Shown: positions 53,228 to 63,480 of the stretch, one piece after another
Numbering within the stretch: the first letter of the stretch is position 1
Layout of the letters: each line of letters starts with the position of its first letter
Assembly (NCBI RefSeq): GCF_028640845.1
Contig: NC_080542.1
Coordinates: forward strand, 65,671,064-65,735,063
Length of the DNA: 64,000 nucleotides
Direction: 5' to 3'
Origin: Ahaetulla prasina
Lineage: Eukaryota; Chordata; Lepidosauria; Squamata; Colubridae
Translations under genes and position numbers: made by a program
Notes under the pieces: model-generated
Database searches by the model: none
What the model was told of the DNA's origin: nothing
Seen by the model: the letters and a program-made list of their open reading frames with translations, nothing else

Positions 53228-54967
53228 TCATATGATTCTAACTCAAAATATTTAAGATAGTTAAAAAGATAGTTAATTAGTGTCTGATGGATCTTAATAC
53301 AATACAAGAGCAGTAAGTGTATTGTTAGCTCCTTATTAAGATTTTGGAGGATTGTTTTATATTTCATAAAGTTCTCTGCAAGCGAGAACATAAGAAATAA
53401 CAAAGCTCTATTAGGCAAAGTGTTTTGATCAGGAACACTGCATTCAGATCATCCCTATTTTAATTAAGTATTACTTATGCACTGGGATTTTATTAGTAAA
53501 ATCCACACAAATCTTTTAACATTTCAGAGATGGGATATGCTGAATTCCTGGAAAAGAAACGTTGTTTGCATAAATAATAAGAGATTAGTCTTCTGTGTTA
53601 TTTTAAAATGAAGAGAAATGAATAATTAATATTTCAATACGATTCTTTGAGGTTCTGACCTTAAGTTTTTAATAACTGAACAATTGCAGTAGAGAATTGC
53701 TTTGAAGTACTTGAGAAAAAAACTTGATGGATCATGGTAGCAAAGGCAGGAATTTAAAAAAAGAAAACTATTATGATTCCTTTTAACATTTAACTAGGAT
53801 ACCAATCCCATTAGAGACTTGTCTTTCCAAAAATAAGTTTTGCTCTCTATATATGTTTAATAGTTGCATATATTCTATTAGCATTAAACGATATATTAAA
53901 AAAATATGGCTCTTGTCACTCAAACAATTGTTTTCACAAAAATACTGAGAACTATCACTAGTAAAATGAAGGTTGAGAGTAAGTGTAGATCAAAGTTTTA
54001 AATAACTTATTGTCCTTAGTCTTTGAAGCTCCAGTTCTAAAATGGAATTGTCACGATTAAATAGCAGCTTTACATTCTGAAATAAAAAAAAACTCTTAAA
54101 GAAGAACATTATAAAACTAGATGCAAGCTGATATTCTGCCCTTACTCTGTGGGCTCTTAAAGCTAACTAATCTTCCATTAAGTTTAAAATAATAATTTGT
54201 CTATGAATACACTCCCATTCTTTCCTCTGCCATTTTGGAACTGTTATTTTCATTGCACTTTCATCAACTTTCTACTTAAAATAAGATACTCCGCTTTCAA
54301 ACTGAATATATAATATTATAATATTTACGTAATGCAACTGCATTGGGTCAGATTGTTGCAACTAACTACATTAACCATTTCACTGTCCAAATATGATAGT
54401 GTTTAGGTCATATTTCACTTTGATTGATACATATGGTTTTCAAAGTTATTTGTTTCCTTTTGTTCTGATTCTACAAGACTTTAATGAACATACTTATGGT
54501 GAGTCTTCTTACAATACTTCTTACAATCTTGATAAGTTATGCTGGCACAGAAATTCTCCATGTCATTGGTGTTATTCCTCTTGTGAAATTTTTCAGGTTT
54601 CATGAATCTTGCATGAGTTTCACTATTCAGATCCAGTTTCTAGTATTTCCAGTATTGTATATCTCATTTCTATTACTCCTTTAACAACTTTTTGAATGGC
54701 TTCAGTCTGTAGTCAAAATGTAATATAATGATGCATTGTTTCCTCCCCCTATGAATATTGAAAGATCCTCTTTGTGTTATTTATATGGCTGTGTTTACAC
54801 ACATCTATGTCTATCTGTTTTGCACTTGTTAATTTATTCTTGTCTTTAAGAAAAACTGAAAATATCAAAGTTTGTATTGTTGCTAATTATGTACTGATAG
54901 TTTTATTTGCATCTTTAATAATCCTGTTTAAATAAATGGATTGCTATTTTATAGACATCTTAATATG
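53228..54967. other. Unique AT-rich DNA, no gene seen
   Basis: No repeat or exon is recognised. Open frames (60-70 codons) are without features. Confidence 0.5.
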
Positions 54968-55846
54968 TCTGGCAGGAATATTGCTGGCAGGAATAGCCAA
55001 TACTCTAGAAGATAGGCTCAAGATATAGAAAGATCTTGACAGACTAGAACATTGGGCGCTATCTAACAAAATGAAATTCAACAGTGAAAAAAGTAAGGTT
55101 CTACATTTAGGCCAAAAAACCCCCAAAATGCACAGGTACCGGATATGCTCAATAGTAGTAACGGTGAGAGGGATCTTGGAGTCCTATAGTGGACGACCAT
55201 TTAGATATGAGCCAGCAGTGTGCAGCAGCTGCCAAAAAAGCCAACACAGTTCTGGGCTGCATAAACAGAGGGATAGAATCAAGATCACATGAAGTGTTAA
55301 TACCACTTTATAATGCCTTGATAAGGCCACACTTGGAATATTGCATTCAGTTTTGGTCGCCACAATGTAAAAAAGATGTTGAGACTCTAAAAAGAGTGCA
55401 GAGAAGAGCAACAAAGATGATTAGGGGACTGGAGGCTAAAACATATGAAGAACAGTTGCAAGAACTCGGTATGCCTAGTTTAATGAAAAGAAGGACTAGG
55501 GGAGACATGATAGCAGTGTTCCAATATCTCAGGGGTTGCCACAAAGAAGAGGGAGTCAAACTATTCTCCAAAGCACCTGAGGGTAGAACAAAAAGCAATG
55601 GGTGGAAACTAATCAAGGAGAGATGCAACTTAGAACTAAGGTGAAATTTCCTGACAGAACAATTAATCAGTAGAACAACTTGCCTGCAGAAGTTGTAAAT
55701 GCTCCAACACTGGGAAATTTTAAGAAAATGTTGGATAACCATTTGTCTGAAATGGGGTAGGGTTTCCTGCTGGGCAGGGGGTTGGACTAGAAGACCTCCA
55801 AGGTCCCTTCCAACTCTGTTGTTGTTGTTGTTGTTGTTGTTGTTAT
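54968..55846 (+). mobile_element. CR1 LINE 3' part
   Basis: It has the CR1 RT end and thumb: '[19 protein letters not shown]' at about 55060-55110, '[20 protein letters not shown]' at 55210-55270, and the C-terminal '[18 protein letters not shown]' at 55470-55530. It lacks most of the RT palm. The 3' end is 'ccttccaactctg' followed by (TTG)n (55818-55846). The 151-codon frame 55189-55644 is the best-preserved part. Confidence 0.88.
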
Positions 55847-55847
55847 T

Positions 55848-56014
55848 AGATAACTTTATTGTCATTTTTGTATTGCAAGCATACTGACCCACATTAAAAA
55901 TGAAATTCTGTTGTCTGCTCTTAAGAGAAAGTGTATATCTACCCAAACACATACACATACACATGTTATGTATATAGATAAATATATACTTGCACCATAC
56001 GTACATATATACAT

Positions 56015-56053
<39 letters not shown>

Positions 56054-56203
56054 TGTGTCCCAGACAATACTGCGACTTTGCTCAAGCATTATGAGCTATG
56101 ATCTGGATGAAAGGAAGTGAATTATCAATGATCTTTTCTGCCATTCTTACCACTCTCTGCACTACCTTCCTGTCTGAAGCAGTAATGCTTCCAAACCAGA
56201 CAG
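55848..56203 (-). mobile_element. Rex1/Babar-like LINE 3' end
   Basis: On the minus strand a frame encodes a 'RVVRMAEKIIDNSLPFI'-type motif near 56100-56160, a signature of Rex1-like C-termini. The 3' end reads 'AAAAATGACAATAAAGTTA' near 55851-55869. A (GT)n microsatellite (56017-56058) is inserted in the UTR region. Confidence 0.6.
56017..56058. repeat. (GT)n dinucleotide microsatellite
   Basis: About 20 GT units with one TTG interruption. Confidence 0.95.
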
Positions 56204-56480
56204 TTATGCAATATGGGTTTGATTCTTCTCAATTTTTTGCCAGTTAATATGCGTGTGCTTTTTCTCAACACATTTCTTGTAACTCTGTTGACTATTTGCA
56301 ACAAAATGTTTCATGGTTCGGTGACCATGTCCCAATATCTTAGTAATTTCAAGAGTGCTGCATCCCTCTGAAAGACTTTGTACAATTTTTGACTTTTCAG
56401 AGTCAGTTAAATCTCTTTTTTTGGCCCATTTTGCCTGAGGCAAAAAGTTGCCTAATGATTATGTACACTTTCATATAGGG
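56204..56480 (-). mobile_element. Tc1-like transposon 5' fragment (transposase N-terminus)
   Basis: The minus-strand frame 56443-56204 encodes KRDLTDSEKSKIVQSLSEGC then STLEITKILG and HRTMKHFVA, a helix-turn-helix DNA-binding region of Tc1/mariner transposases. The sequence beyond it ('aaagttgcctaatgattatg' near 56444-56463) looks like a terminal repeat. No DDE catalytic part is present. Confidence 0.65.
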
Positions 56481-56487
56481 TGTTGAT

Positions 56488-56836
56488 CAGGGGTGAAATC
56501 CAGCAGGTTCTGGAGAACTGGTAGCGGAAATTTTGAGCAGTTCAGAGAACTGGCAAATACCACCTCTGGCTGGCCCCAGAGTGGGGTGGGAATGGAGATT
56601 TTGCAATATCCTTCCCCCAGGAATGGGGAGGGAATGCGGATTTTGCAGTATCCTTCCCCTGGAGTGGGGAGGGAATAGAGATTTTGCAATATTCTTCCCC
56701 CAGGAATGGGGAAGAAATGGGGATTTTGCAGTATCCTTCCCCTGCCATGCCCACCAAGCCATGCCCACCAAGCCACACCACGCCCACCAAGCCATACCCA
56801 CAGAACCGGTAGTAAAAAAATTGGATTTCACCACTG
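56488..56836. mobile_element. Non-autonomous hAT element, 349 bp, perfect 8-bp target duplication
   Basis: The ends CAGGGGTGAAATCC and GGATTTCACCACTG are a good terminal inverted pair. The flanks gtgttgat (56480-56487 and 56837-56844) are perfectly duplicated. The interior holds about four tandem ~42-bp units (56590-56745). The right subterminal block 'atgcccaccaagccatgccc' is the reverse of that in the copies at 10457 and 45824. Confidence 0.92.
56590..56745. repeat. ~42-bp minisatellite inside the hAT element
   Basis: Units 'gattttgcaatatccttccc' then 'ccaggaatggggagggaat' repeat about 3.5 to 4 times, alternating two variants (ccaggaatgg / ctggagtgg). The same units occur 2-3 times at 45905-45995 and about twice at 11113-11195. 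Confidence 0.8.
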
Positions 56837-56844
56837 GTGTTGAT

Positions 56845-57337
56845 CTCCTTAGCCCACATCCTCCCTCATTACATAAATACATATCACCTGATATGCTTAT
56901 ATCCACTAAGCATTCAGGTTTATACAGCTTGGAGGTGGAAAATATGCATAAAATGATGATAAATACTCACTTGCTTAATAATTGTGCGCACAGTGCATAT
57001 GCAGTGCATTATAGTGACATTAAAGTATGATTGTTGTGCTAAATGGATCTAACAAAAGGGCAAAATTCTTTGTAGAAACTGAATTACTGTATAGCGAAAA
57101 ATGCAGGATCCAATCTGGGTCGGTCACTGGGACCAGAGATTTAGTCTTTCGGCCTTTTGAGCTCATGCTGGAGTCCATCTCTGTATCAGAGTGTGTACTA
57201 TGGGCTGTTCTGTGCATGGTATTTATATAGTGCCTGTTGTGTAGCTTTTTAGATGTTGATTGGGGTCTTGATGGCTGGCTATTAAGTTATTGGCTGTTTT
57301 TTACCTGTGCTGCCAAGCCCTTGCCTCTTAAGTACTT
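56845..57337. other. Unclassified DNA, pre-insertion site of the gypsy element
   Basis: No gene is seen. The last five bases, tactt (57333-57337), recur after the element at 62111-62115. The region before it ('gtgcctgttgtgtagctttt') has no identified family. Confidence 0.5.
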
Positions 57338-57625
57338 TGTTAAGTCCTCGCGGCTACGTCCTGTCTGCCCCAGCAAAGCCGATTAGCCGCGTGCTGATTG
57401 GTGGAGGCGCAAGCAACAGGGAAGAGCGGGAACCAGGAAGAGCCGTCATTGGCTTCCCATTTTGACAGCTACTTTTATATAGCTGTCAACTGCGCGCCTC
57501 GCCTCAGAAGCGTTCTAACGAGTTGTTGAAAGGTTAGCGTTGTCTCTGTTCTGTTAATGGCCAATAAAGTTGGAGTTTAAGGCAGCCTCGCCTCTGTCCT
57601 TATTGGGCCGGTCTCGGATCTAACA
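57338..57625 (+). repeat. Gypsy 5' LTR, 288 bp
   Basis: TG...CA ends with a 5-bp terminal inverted repeat (TGTTA/TAACA). A TATA box (ttttatatagc) is at 57473-57483 and an AATAAA polyadenylation signal at 57563-57568. U3 has an internal GC-rich part. Identical to 61823-62110 by eye. Confidence 0.95.
57473..57483 (+). promoter_or_regulatory. TATA box in gypsy 5' LTR
   Basis: The string ttttatatagc lies about 85 bp upstream of the AATAAA, so transcription would start near 57505. Same motif in the 3' LTR at 61958-61968. Confidence 0.65.
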
Positions 57626-57626
57626 C

Positions 57627-57643
57627 TGGCGACGAAGGTGGGA
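57627..57643 (+). other. Primer-binding-site-like sequence
   Basis: TGGCGACGAAGGTGGGA begins two bases after the LTR ends and starts with TGG, as expected for the complement of a tRNA 3' CCA end. Which tRNA is used is not known. Confidence 0.6.
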
Positions 57644-57703
57644 TTATCCCGACATTAAATCCGAGCTACAGACAGAGCAAAATACCTCACGACTTGAACA
57701 GCT

Positions 57704-58432
57704 ATGGCCGGTGCGTTGCCAACCTTTCCACCGTTCGTCCCTTCCTCCGAGAAGTGGGACGAGTATATCGAGAGGTTCGAATGTTTCCTCCACGCCAATG
57801 ACCTCACGGATCTGTCCGGCGCGAGGAAACGGGGCTATTTCCTAAGCTCATGCGGCAGCGAAGTGTTTAGTACCGCGCGAGCTCTCGCCGCCCCACAGCT
57901 AGTGTTTGAGTTGACTTGGGAAGCACTAGTGGAAAAATTGAAAAATCACTATGCTCCCGCCCCGTCCCGAATTGCCCGCCGACACGCGTTCCGGCATTGT
58001 GTACAGAAGGAAGGGCAAACGATTAACGCATACATGGCTTCCTTGAGATCGGCCGCCCTCCACTGCGAGTTTCGAGATTTTCTGGATGACATGTTGCTAG
58101 ACCAGTTGGTCTGTGGCGTCCGGGACGTGAGACTCCAACGCGCCTCCTGGCGCGAAAAGATGTCGACCTTTCCACAGCCCTATCTGAGGCCAGAGCTGCG
58201 GAATTGGCCGATGATTCGCCGCAGAGCCCCAGCGACACCAAAGGGGATCCCTACCGGGCGATCGCCCCCTGGGCGTCCACCACGAAGATGTTACTCAAGG
58301 GAGCTCGTCGGAAGAAGAAGCAGACGTCCGCCGCCTAAATCTACGGCCAAGGCGACGAGGGGACGTCCCCGACAAGCACCTGCCAAACCCATGTTTGGGG
58401 TGTGGAGGAGACCACGCGAGAGGCGACTGTAA
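57704..58432 (+). pseudogene. Gypsy gag (capsid-like), frameshifted
   Basis: The open frame starts MAGALPTFPPFVPSS, and has KWDEYIERFECFLHANDL (about residues 17-35), a Mag/SURL-type gag N-terminus. It continues with AFRHCVQKEGQTINAYMASL and LDQLVCGVRDVRLQR (to about residue 145). After about 58137 the reading loses gag-like character. The zinc-knuckle region at 58392-58490 is in a different frame, so a frame change lies between. Gag packages element RNA into particles. The start is the first ATG after the leader, 78 bases from the LTR end. Confidence 0.8.
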
Positions 58433-58490
58433 ATTCAAAGCAGCTGTATGTCGCCGCTGCGGGAAACGAGGACACCTAGCGTGAGTGTGC
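58392..58490 (+). pseudogene. Gypsy CCHC zinc knuckles with premature stop
   Basis: Two zinc knuckles are seen: CLGCGGDHARGDC (C-x2-C-x3-H-x4-C, 58392-58430) and CRRCGKRGHLA-x-VC at about 58450-58490. At the x position there is TGA (58482-58484) in an otherwise canonical knuckle. A CGA to TGA change at a CpG would explain it. Nucleocapsid knuckles bind the element RNA. Confidence 0.78.
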
Positions 58491-59006
58491 AGGGCAGCCC
58501 TGCCATCCAGCGACGATGCCCCGGAGCGACCCAAGTCACAAAAGCCAATCCGGAAGCCGATGGCACGTCAACGGGCCTGTTTCACCGCCTCCGAGTCTAC
58601 TGACGAAGTCGTCAGCTTTGCCGCCTCCACTGCACCAACCAACAAAATACACTTGACGGTGCGGCTCGAAGGGGCACCGTGTGACATGGAGGTGGACACC
58701 GGCTCGTCGCGCTCCCTCATCGCCTGGTCCACCCTGAAACGTCTCGCTCCACGCTTGGAAAAGAGAACTCTCAAGCCCTGTGAAGTGTCATTGCGAGACT
58801 ATCAGGGGAAAATGATCCCAACCCTGGGCATGGGCAGATTCAGGGTGGCATACAAGAAATTCGAGGGCACCTTACCCCTGATCGTTGTCAGAAGCGACCT
58901 GCCAACCCTCCTAGGGCTGGACTGGTTCGCTGCCCTCGGCCTAAATGTGGCAGGGGTCCATACCACACTCCTTGATGTGACGTCAGCATTGGCCAGCGAC
59001 CGCTGA
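58485..59006 (+). pseudogene. Gypsy aspartic protease region
   Basis: The 173-codon frame has MEVDTGSSRSLIAW (near 58686-58727), the D-T-G-S active site of a retroviral-type aspartic protease, and LPTLLGLDWFAALGLNVAG (near 58898-58954), the conserved C-terminal block. The protease cleaves the polyprotein. The frame ends with a stop at 59006. It is in the same frame as the knuckles and as the RT core and integrase frames, so it looks intact apart from the upstream TGA. Confidence 0.85.
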
Positions 59007-59109
59007 CGCCAAGACGCCTGGGTAAATATAATGGAACCCCAGTGTCCCTTCAGCTTGACCCCAGGTGCAGCCAGTTCGATTGAAGCCGAGAAGGGTCCCT
59101 TAGCACTCC

Positions 59110-59735
59110 GACCGAGTAGATGCACAACTGGATAAATTGATAGCCCAGGGCATTTTGGTTCCCATTGATCATGCTAAGTGGAAACCCCATTGTAATCCCC
59201 TGAAGCGGACGGATCCATACGGATCTGTGCGGACTACAAGGGGACGATTAATAAAGCACTCCAAGCCAACCCGTACCCTGTCCCAGTGGTGCAACACTTG
59301 CTCCACTCCCTGGGACAGGGCCGAGTTTTTGCAAAGTTAGACTTGGCACAGGCCTATCAACAGCTTCCGGTGGATGAGGAGACGGCCATCGCGCAGACAA
59401 TCGTCACCCACCGGGGAGCTTTCAAGTGTACACGACTCCAATTCGGAGTCAGTGTGGCACCAGGGATATTCCAGGGACTCATGGAGCGGTTGCTCTATGG
59501 CCTCCCCGGCGTTATTCCTTACTTTGATGACGTTCTGGTGTCAGGGAAGGATCTCCCAGAACTAGTCACCAAGGTAAAAGCTGTGTTAGGCCGATTCCAG
59601 GCGGGTTGAAGCTACGGAGGGACAAATGCCGGATCGGAGTGCCCCAAGTTGAATTCTTAGGGTTCCTTGTGGATGCTCATGGCATTCGCCAGCCCCTCAA
59701 GGTCGAAGCAATCCAAATGCCCCACGCCCACTTCT
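59110..59735 (+). pseudogene. Gypsy reverse transcriptase, frameshifted
   Basis: RT motifs appear in three frames. LIAQGILVPIDHAKW (about 59137-59180, frame 1) is followed by ICADYKGTIN (59223 onward, frame 0), then KLDLAQAYQQLPVDE (about 59335-59380), a QLPFGV-type block reading LQFGVSVAPGIFQ, and YFDDVLVSG (59520-59546) with both catalytic Asp residues of the YxDD box. From 59606 the reading jumps to frame 2 (VEFLGFLVDAHGIR) and back to frame 0 near 59725. The polymerase copies RNA to DNA. Disruption is by single-base changes, including in a CCCC run. Confidence 0.85.
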
Positions 59736-61871
59736 AAGGCCGAGCTCCAAGCGTTCTTAGGCCTCCTAAATTTCTACGCTATATTCCTTCCCCACAAAGC
59801 GACGGTGGCCGAGCCACTCCATCGCCTCCTAGACGCAGGCACACCTTGGAGTTGGTCTAAAGCCGCAGCAGCTTCCTTCGAAGCTGTCAAACGGCTCATA
59901 ACATCTTCCGCTGTCCTGGTGCAATACAATGAAAAGCTCCCCCTAACGCTCACTTGCGACGCCTCCCCATTTGGGGTTGGGGCTGTTCTCAGCCACCTAT
60001 TCCCAAATGGAGTGGAGGCACCCATAGCGTTTATCACAAGATTCTCTCCAGCTGAACGAAACTATAGTCAGCTGGATAGAGAGGCTCTTGCAATTGTCGC
60101 AGGAATCAAAAGATTCCACGACTATCTATACGGTCGATTTTTTTCCCTGATCACTGACCATAAGCCCCTATTAGGGTTACTGGCCAGTGACCGCGCAACC
60201 CCGCAAATATTGTCACCGCGCATGTCGCGGTGGGTAGAATTCCTGGCGGCATATTCATACCAACTGAGGCACAAGCCAGGCAGCGCCATAGGGCACGCAG
60301 ACGCCCTCAGCCGCTGCCCCCTCCCAGCAACGGTCATCGACCCGGCCCCAGCCCTGCCAGTGCTTCTGATAGAGGAGTCTACCTCCCCCATCTCCGCACT
60401 GGATGTCTCCCGTCAGTCTGCCAAGGACCCGGTACTGGTGCAGGTCCTCGACTGGGCCCGCAGGGGCTGGCCACAAGGAGCTGTGGGGCCCGAGTTTCTA
60501 CCATATACCCGCAGACAAGGGGAACTGTCAGTGCATAAGGGGTGCCTACTCTGGGGGAGCAGAGTGGTGGTCCCTCCGGCTCTACGCTCTCAGGTGTTAG
60601 AATGCCTACACATGGCCCACCCTGGCATAGGGAGAATGAAGGCTCTAGGTCGTAGCTATGTCTGGTGGCGGCTAGACCACGACATAGAAAATTGGGTTGG
60701 ACGCTGCCAGCAATGCCAGGGCTCCAGGGCTGTAGCCCCTGCTGCGCCGGTCCGGGATTGGGAGATGCCCCGGGGACCGTGGGCAAGGATCCATTTAGAT
60801 CTCGCCGGTCCTTTTCTAGGAAAAACGTTTTTGGTGGTGGTGGACGCGTATTCTAAGTGGGTTGAAATATTCCTACTGCAATCCACCACCACAGACACTA
60901 TAGTCCGGATCCTAGGCAGGTTGTTTGCAACGTTCGGTCTCCCAGACGTGTTGGTCACGGATAATGGGCCTCAATTCTCCTCAGCGTCGTTCCTGCACTT
61001 TCTAGCGGTCCACGGGGTGCGGCATGCCCCCACGGCCCCTTACCACCCGGCGGCGAATGGAATGGCTGAACGGGCCGTAAGATCAGCCAAGGAGGCTTTA
61101 GGCCGTCTAGGCACCTCCAACTGGCAACAGAATGTAAATAGGTATTTGATGGCCCAACATACCACCCCGTGCCAGGTCACCAAGATGAGCCCGGCAGAGT
61201 TGCTAATGGGGCGCCGGTTGAGAACTGTGCTTGACCGGTTGCACCCCACCTACATGCCGGAGAAGCTCCAAGAGCCCAATATAAGGGCCCGAGCGTTCAG
61301 TCTGGGGGATCCTATATTTGCGCAGAATTATGGGGAAGATGAAAAGTGGTTACCAGGGCACATCATTACATTGACTGGACCATACTCTTATAGGGTCCAG
61401 CTCACAGACGGACGAGTGTGGCGGCGGCACATCAACCAATTAAGACGCAGAACAACCGAGGAGGTGGGCCAACAACGACAACAAATTCAGCCGCCCACTC
61501 AGGCTGAGGCCACCACTCAAATCGAGCCACCAATCGAGCAGGCCTCGCCGATAATAAGGCCGCTCGATCCCCAGAACTTCCCGGCAAACCGGCCATCGAC
61601 ACATTCCCGGGCGTTCTCGGCTGACGTACCTGCTCGTCCATTGGGTCCAACATCGGAAGGCCCGGCTCCTCCTACGCCGACATCCGCGCCAACGATCCTT
61701 CAGAGCTGGTCCCCAGCTCCTCCCTCGACTACTCCGCCTCCAGGACTGAGGCGTTCAGGGCGGAGCCGACGCCGGCCAGCGTATCTGGCCGACTACGCAT
61801 GCGCGATCCGGGGGTTGAGGGGTGTTAAGTCCTCGCGGCTACGTCCTGTCTGCCCCAGCAAAGCCGATTAG
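59667..61871 (+). CDS. Gypsy RNase H and integrase, open frame (734 codons)
   Basis: This is the longest open frame. It begins in the RT thumb (KAELQAFLGLLNFYAIFLPH), continues with RNase H (LTLTCDASPFGVGAVLSHL; SQLDREALAIVAGIKRF; LITDHKPLLGLL), the tether ADALSRC, and integrase. The integrase N-terminus has a CQQC zinc half-site (about residue 349); core D at IHLDLAGPFL (about 375), D at LVTDNGPQFSS (about 430), E at NGMAERAVRSAKEAL (about 466). A GPYSYRVQLTDG module (about 570) is followed by a Pro/Thr-rich tail ending in the 3' LTR, with stop at 61869-61871. Annotated start at 59667 is a reading edge, not a native start. It is intact from RNase H to the end. Confidence 0.88.
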   Translation: MWMLMAFASPSRSKQSKCPTPTSKAELQAFLGLLNFYAIFLPHKATVAEPLHRLLDAGTPWSWSKAAAASFEAVKRLITSSAVLVQYNEKLPLTLTCDASPFGVGAVLSHLFPNGVEAPIAFITRFSPAERNYSQLDREALAIVAGIKRFHDYLYGRFFSLITDHKPLLGLLASDRATPQILSPRMSRWVEFLAAYSYQLRHKPGSAIGHADALSRCPLPATVIDPAPALPVLLIEESTSPISALDVSRQSAKDPVLVQVLDWARRGWPQGAVGPEFLPYTRRQGELSVHKGCLLWGSRVVVPPALRSQVLECLHMAHPGIGRMKALGRSYVWWRLDHDIENWVGRCQQCQGSRAVAPAAPVRDWEMPRGPWARIHLDLAGPFLGKTFLVVVDAYSKWVEIFLLQSTTTDTIVRILGRLFATFGLPDVLVTDNGPQFSSASFLHFLAVHGVRHAPTAPYHPAANGMAERAVRSAKEALGRLGTSNWQQNVNRYLMAQHTTPCQVTKMSPAELLMGRRLRTVLDRLHPTYMPEKLQEPNIRARAFSLGDPIFAQNYGEDEKWLPGHIITLTGPYSYRVQLTDGRVWRRHINQLRRRTTEEVGQQRQQIQPPTQAEATTQIEPPIEQASPIIRPLDPQNFPANRPSTHSRAFSADVPARPLGPTSEGPAPPTPTSAPTILQSWSPAPPSTTPPPGLRRSGRSRRRPAYLADYACAIRGLRGVKSSRLRPVCPSKAD
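61808..61822 (+). other. Polypurine tract
   Basis: The string CCGGGGGTTGAGGGG ends directly at the 3' LTR (61823), where second-strand synthesis of Ty3/gypsy elements is primed. It lies inside the pol open frame. Confidence 0.7.
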
Positions 61872-62110
61872 CCGCGTGCTGATTGGTGGAGGCGCAAGCA
61901 ACAGGGAAGAGCGGGAACCAGGAAGAGCCGTCATTGGCTTCCCATTTTGACAGCTACTTTTATATAGCTGTCAACTGCGCGCCTCGCCTCAGAAGCGTTC
62001 TAACGAGTTGTTGAAAGGTTAGCGTTGTCTCTGTTCTGTTAATGGCCAATAAAGTTGGAGTTTAAGGCAGCCTCGCCTCTGTCCTTATTGGGCCGGTCTC
62101 GGATCTAACA
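61823..62110 (+). repeat. Gypsy 3' LTR, 288 bp
   Basis: Identical to 57338-57625 by eye. The AATAAA is at 62048-62053. The pol frame overlaps its first 49 bases. Confidence 0.95.
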
Positions 62111-63051
62111 TACTTGATAAGCTGGATGATAAATTGGCACTCCTGTTGACTGAGAGACCTGTTTCCCAGGCTTTCCTGTCTGTTTTGGGGCCTGCTTGTC
62201 CAATAATTGAATGTGTGTCCTTGTTCATTTAAAATCTTGCCTTTGTTTTGTTGCTTAATTTATTTCTTGATTCGGTATATTTCAAGACCAAAAAGCTGTA
62301 GGTTTTACGGGACCCATATTTATTGATTTGCCATCTTTAAATGGTGGCAAATCACCCCGGTTAGGGTGACAAGTCTGGCAACAGCCATCCTGGCCTAGTT
62401 ATCCTGATACAGGCCTTTCATGCTCACTTCCCTGCCCAGTAACAGATGGCCCTGTCTTCTCACACCTTGCAGATCACTCCTGCAACTTTCCTGCATGCAG
62501 CTCCAACCACCACCCTGCTCCACTTTGTCTCGCTCTGTACCTTACCTGCATGCTGGCCTGTTTGCAAATCTGTTTAACATCCTTGATTAATCCTCACTTC
62601 ATCCTAGTTTAATAATAACAATGGAGAGTTCCATGTTTATCACTGCTGAGTAATTTGGTCACATGAATTTGCATTTTATATTATATTGCTTAGCAACAGA
62701 AATTCCAGTCATAATTTCTTAGTCATTAACCAAGGATTACTTATGTTATTTATTTGTTTGTTCATTATCTTAGAAATAGGGTTCTTGGGTTGCCATTTTA
62801 TTATAACAGTTATTTATGCTTTGGGCCATGCTTTTTTTTTTGCCAAAGTTTTTTATTTATTGAGATGTATTAAGAATTATTCCATAGAATAAAAGACAAA
62901 TCAAAGAAAAAACAGAAAACTGCAAGAAATAAAAAATAAAGAAATTAAAGTTAACCAATATATAACTGACTTCTGATCTTGTTTCAAAAGATAATTACAT
63001 TGTCCTTCCTCCCACTTATCTGTTATACAGGCCCCTTCATCTCATTTCATC
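62111..63051. other. Unclassified DNA, including a T-rich LINE-tail-like stretch
   Basis: No gene is seen. The stretch 'tttttttttgccaaagtttt' then 'tttatttattgagatgtatt' (62831-62870) resembles the 3' end of a reverse L1-like element, but no ORF is attached. A small stem 'gatttgcca...tggcaaatc' lies at 62325-62352. Confidence 0.45.
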
Positions 63052-63480
63052 TCACAAAGATGATTAGGGGACTGGAGACTAAAACATATGAAGAACGGTT
63101 GCAGGAACTTGGTATGTCTAATTTAATAAAAAGAAGGACTAGGGGAGACATGATAGCAGTGTTCCAATATCTCAGGGGTTGCCACAAAGAAGAAGGAGTC
63201 AAACTATTCTCCAAAGCACCTGAGGGTAGAGCAAGAAGCAATGGGTGGAAGCTGATCAAGGAAAGAAGCAACTTAGAACTAAGGAGAAATTTCCTGAAAC
63301 AACAATTAATAAGTGGAACGACTTGCCTGCAGACATTGTGGATGCTCCAACATTGGAAATTTTTAAGAAAATGTTGGATAGCCATCTGTCTGAGATGGTG
63401 TAGGGTTTCCTGCCTGGGCAGGGGGTTGGACTAGAAGGTCTCCAAGGTCCCTTCCAACTCTGTTGTTATTATTATTATTA
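63052..63480 (+). mobile_element. CR1 LINE 3' end
   Basis: The frame has [39 protein letters not shown], and [19 protein letters not shown]. The 3' end has 'ccttccaactctgttgttat' then (TTA)n. It is 5'-truncated to the last ~430 bp. It is the least changed CR1 tail of the window together with 54968. Confidence 0.88.

Larger units (their letters stand above)
57338..62110 (+). mobile_element. Complete Ty3/gypsy LTR retrotransposon, Mag/SURL-like lineage
   Basis: A 4,773-bp element with two 288-bp LTRs that look identical base for base, TGTTA...TAACA ends, and a perfect 5-bp target duplication (tactt, 57333-57337 and 62111-62115). It has a PBS-like TGGCGACGAAGGTGGG just after the 5' LTR, and a purine tract just before the 3' LTR. 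Domain order is gag, zinc knuckles, protease, RT, RNase H, integrase with GPY/F end, and no chromodomain. The coding region contains one in-frame TGA and about five frame changes, despite the LTR identity. Lineage assignment rests on the integrase and gag style and was not tested. Confidence 0.9.
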
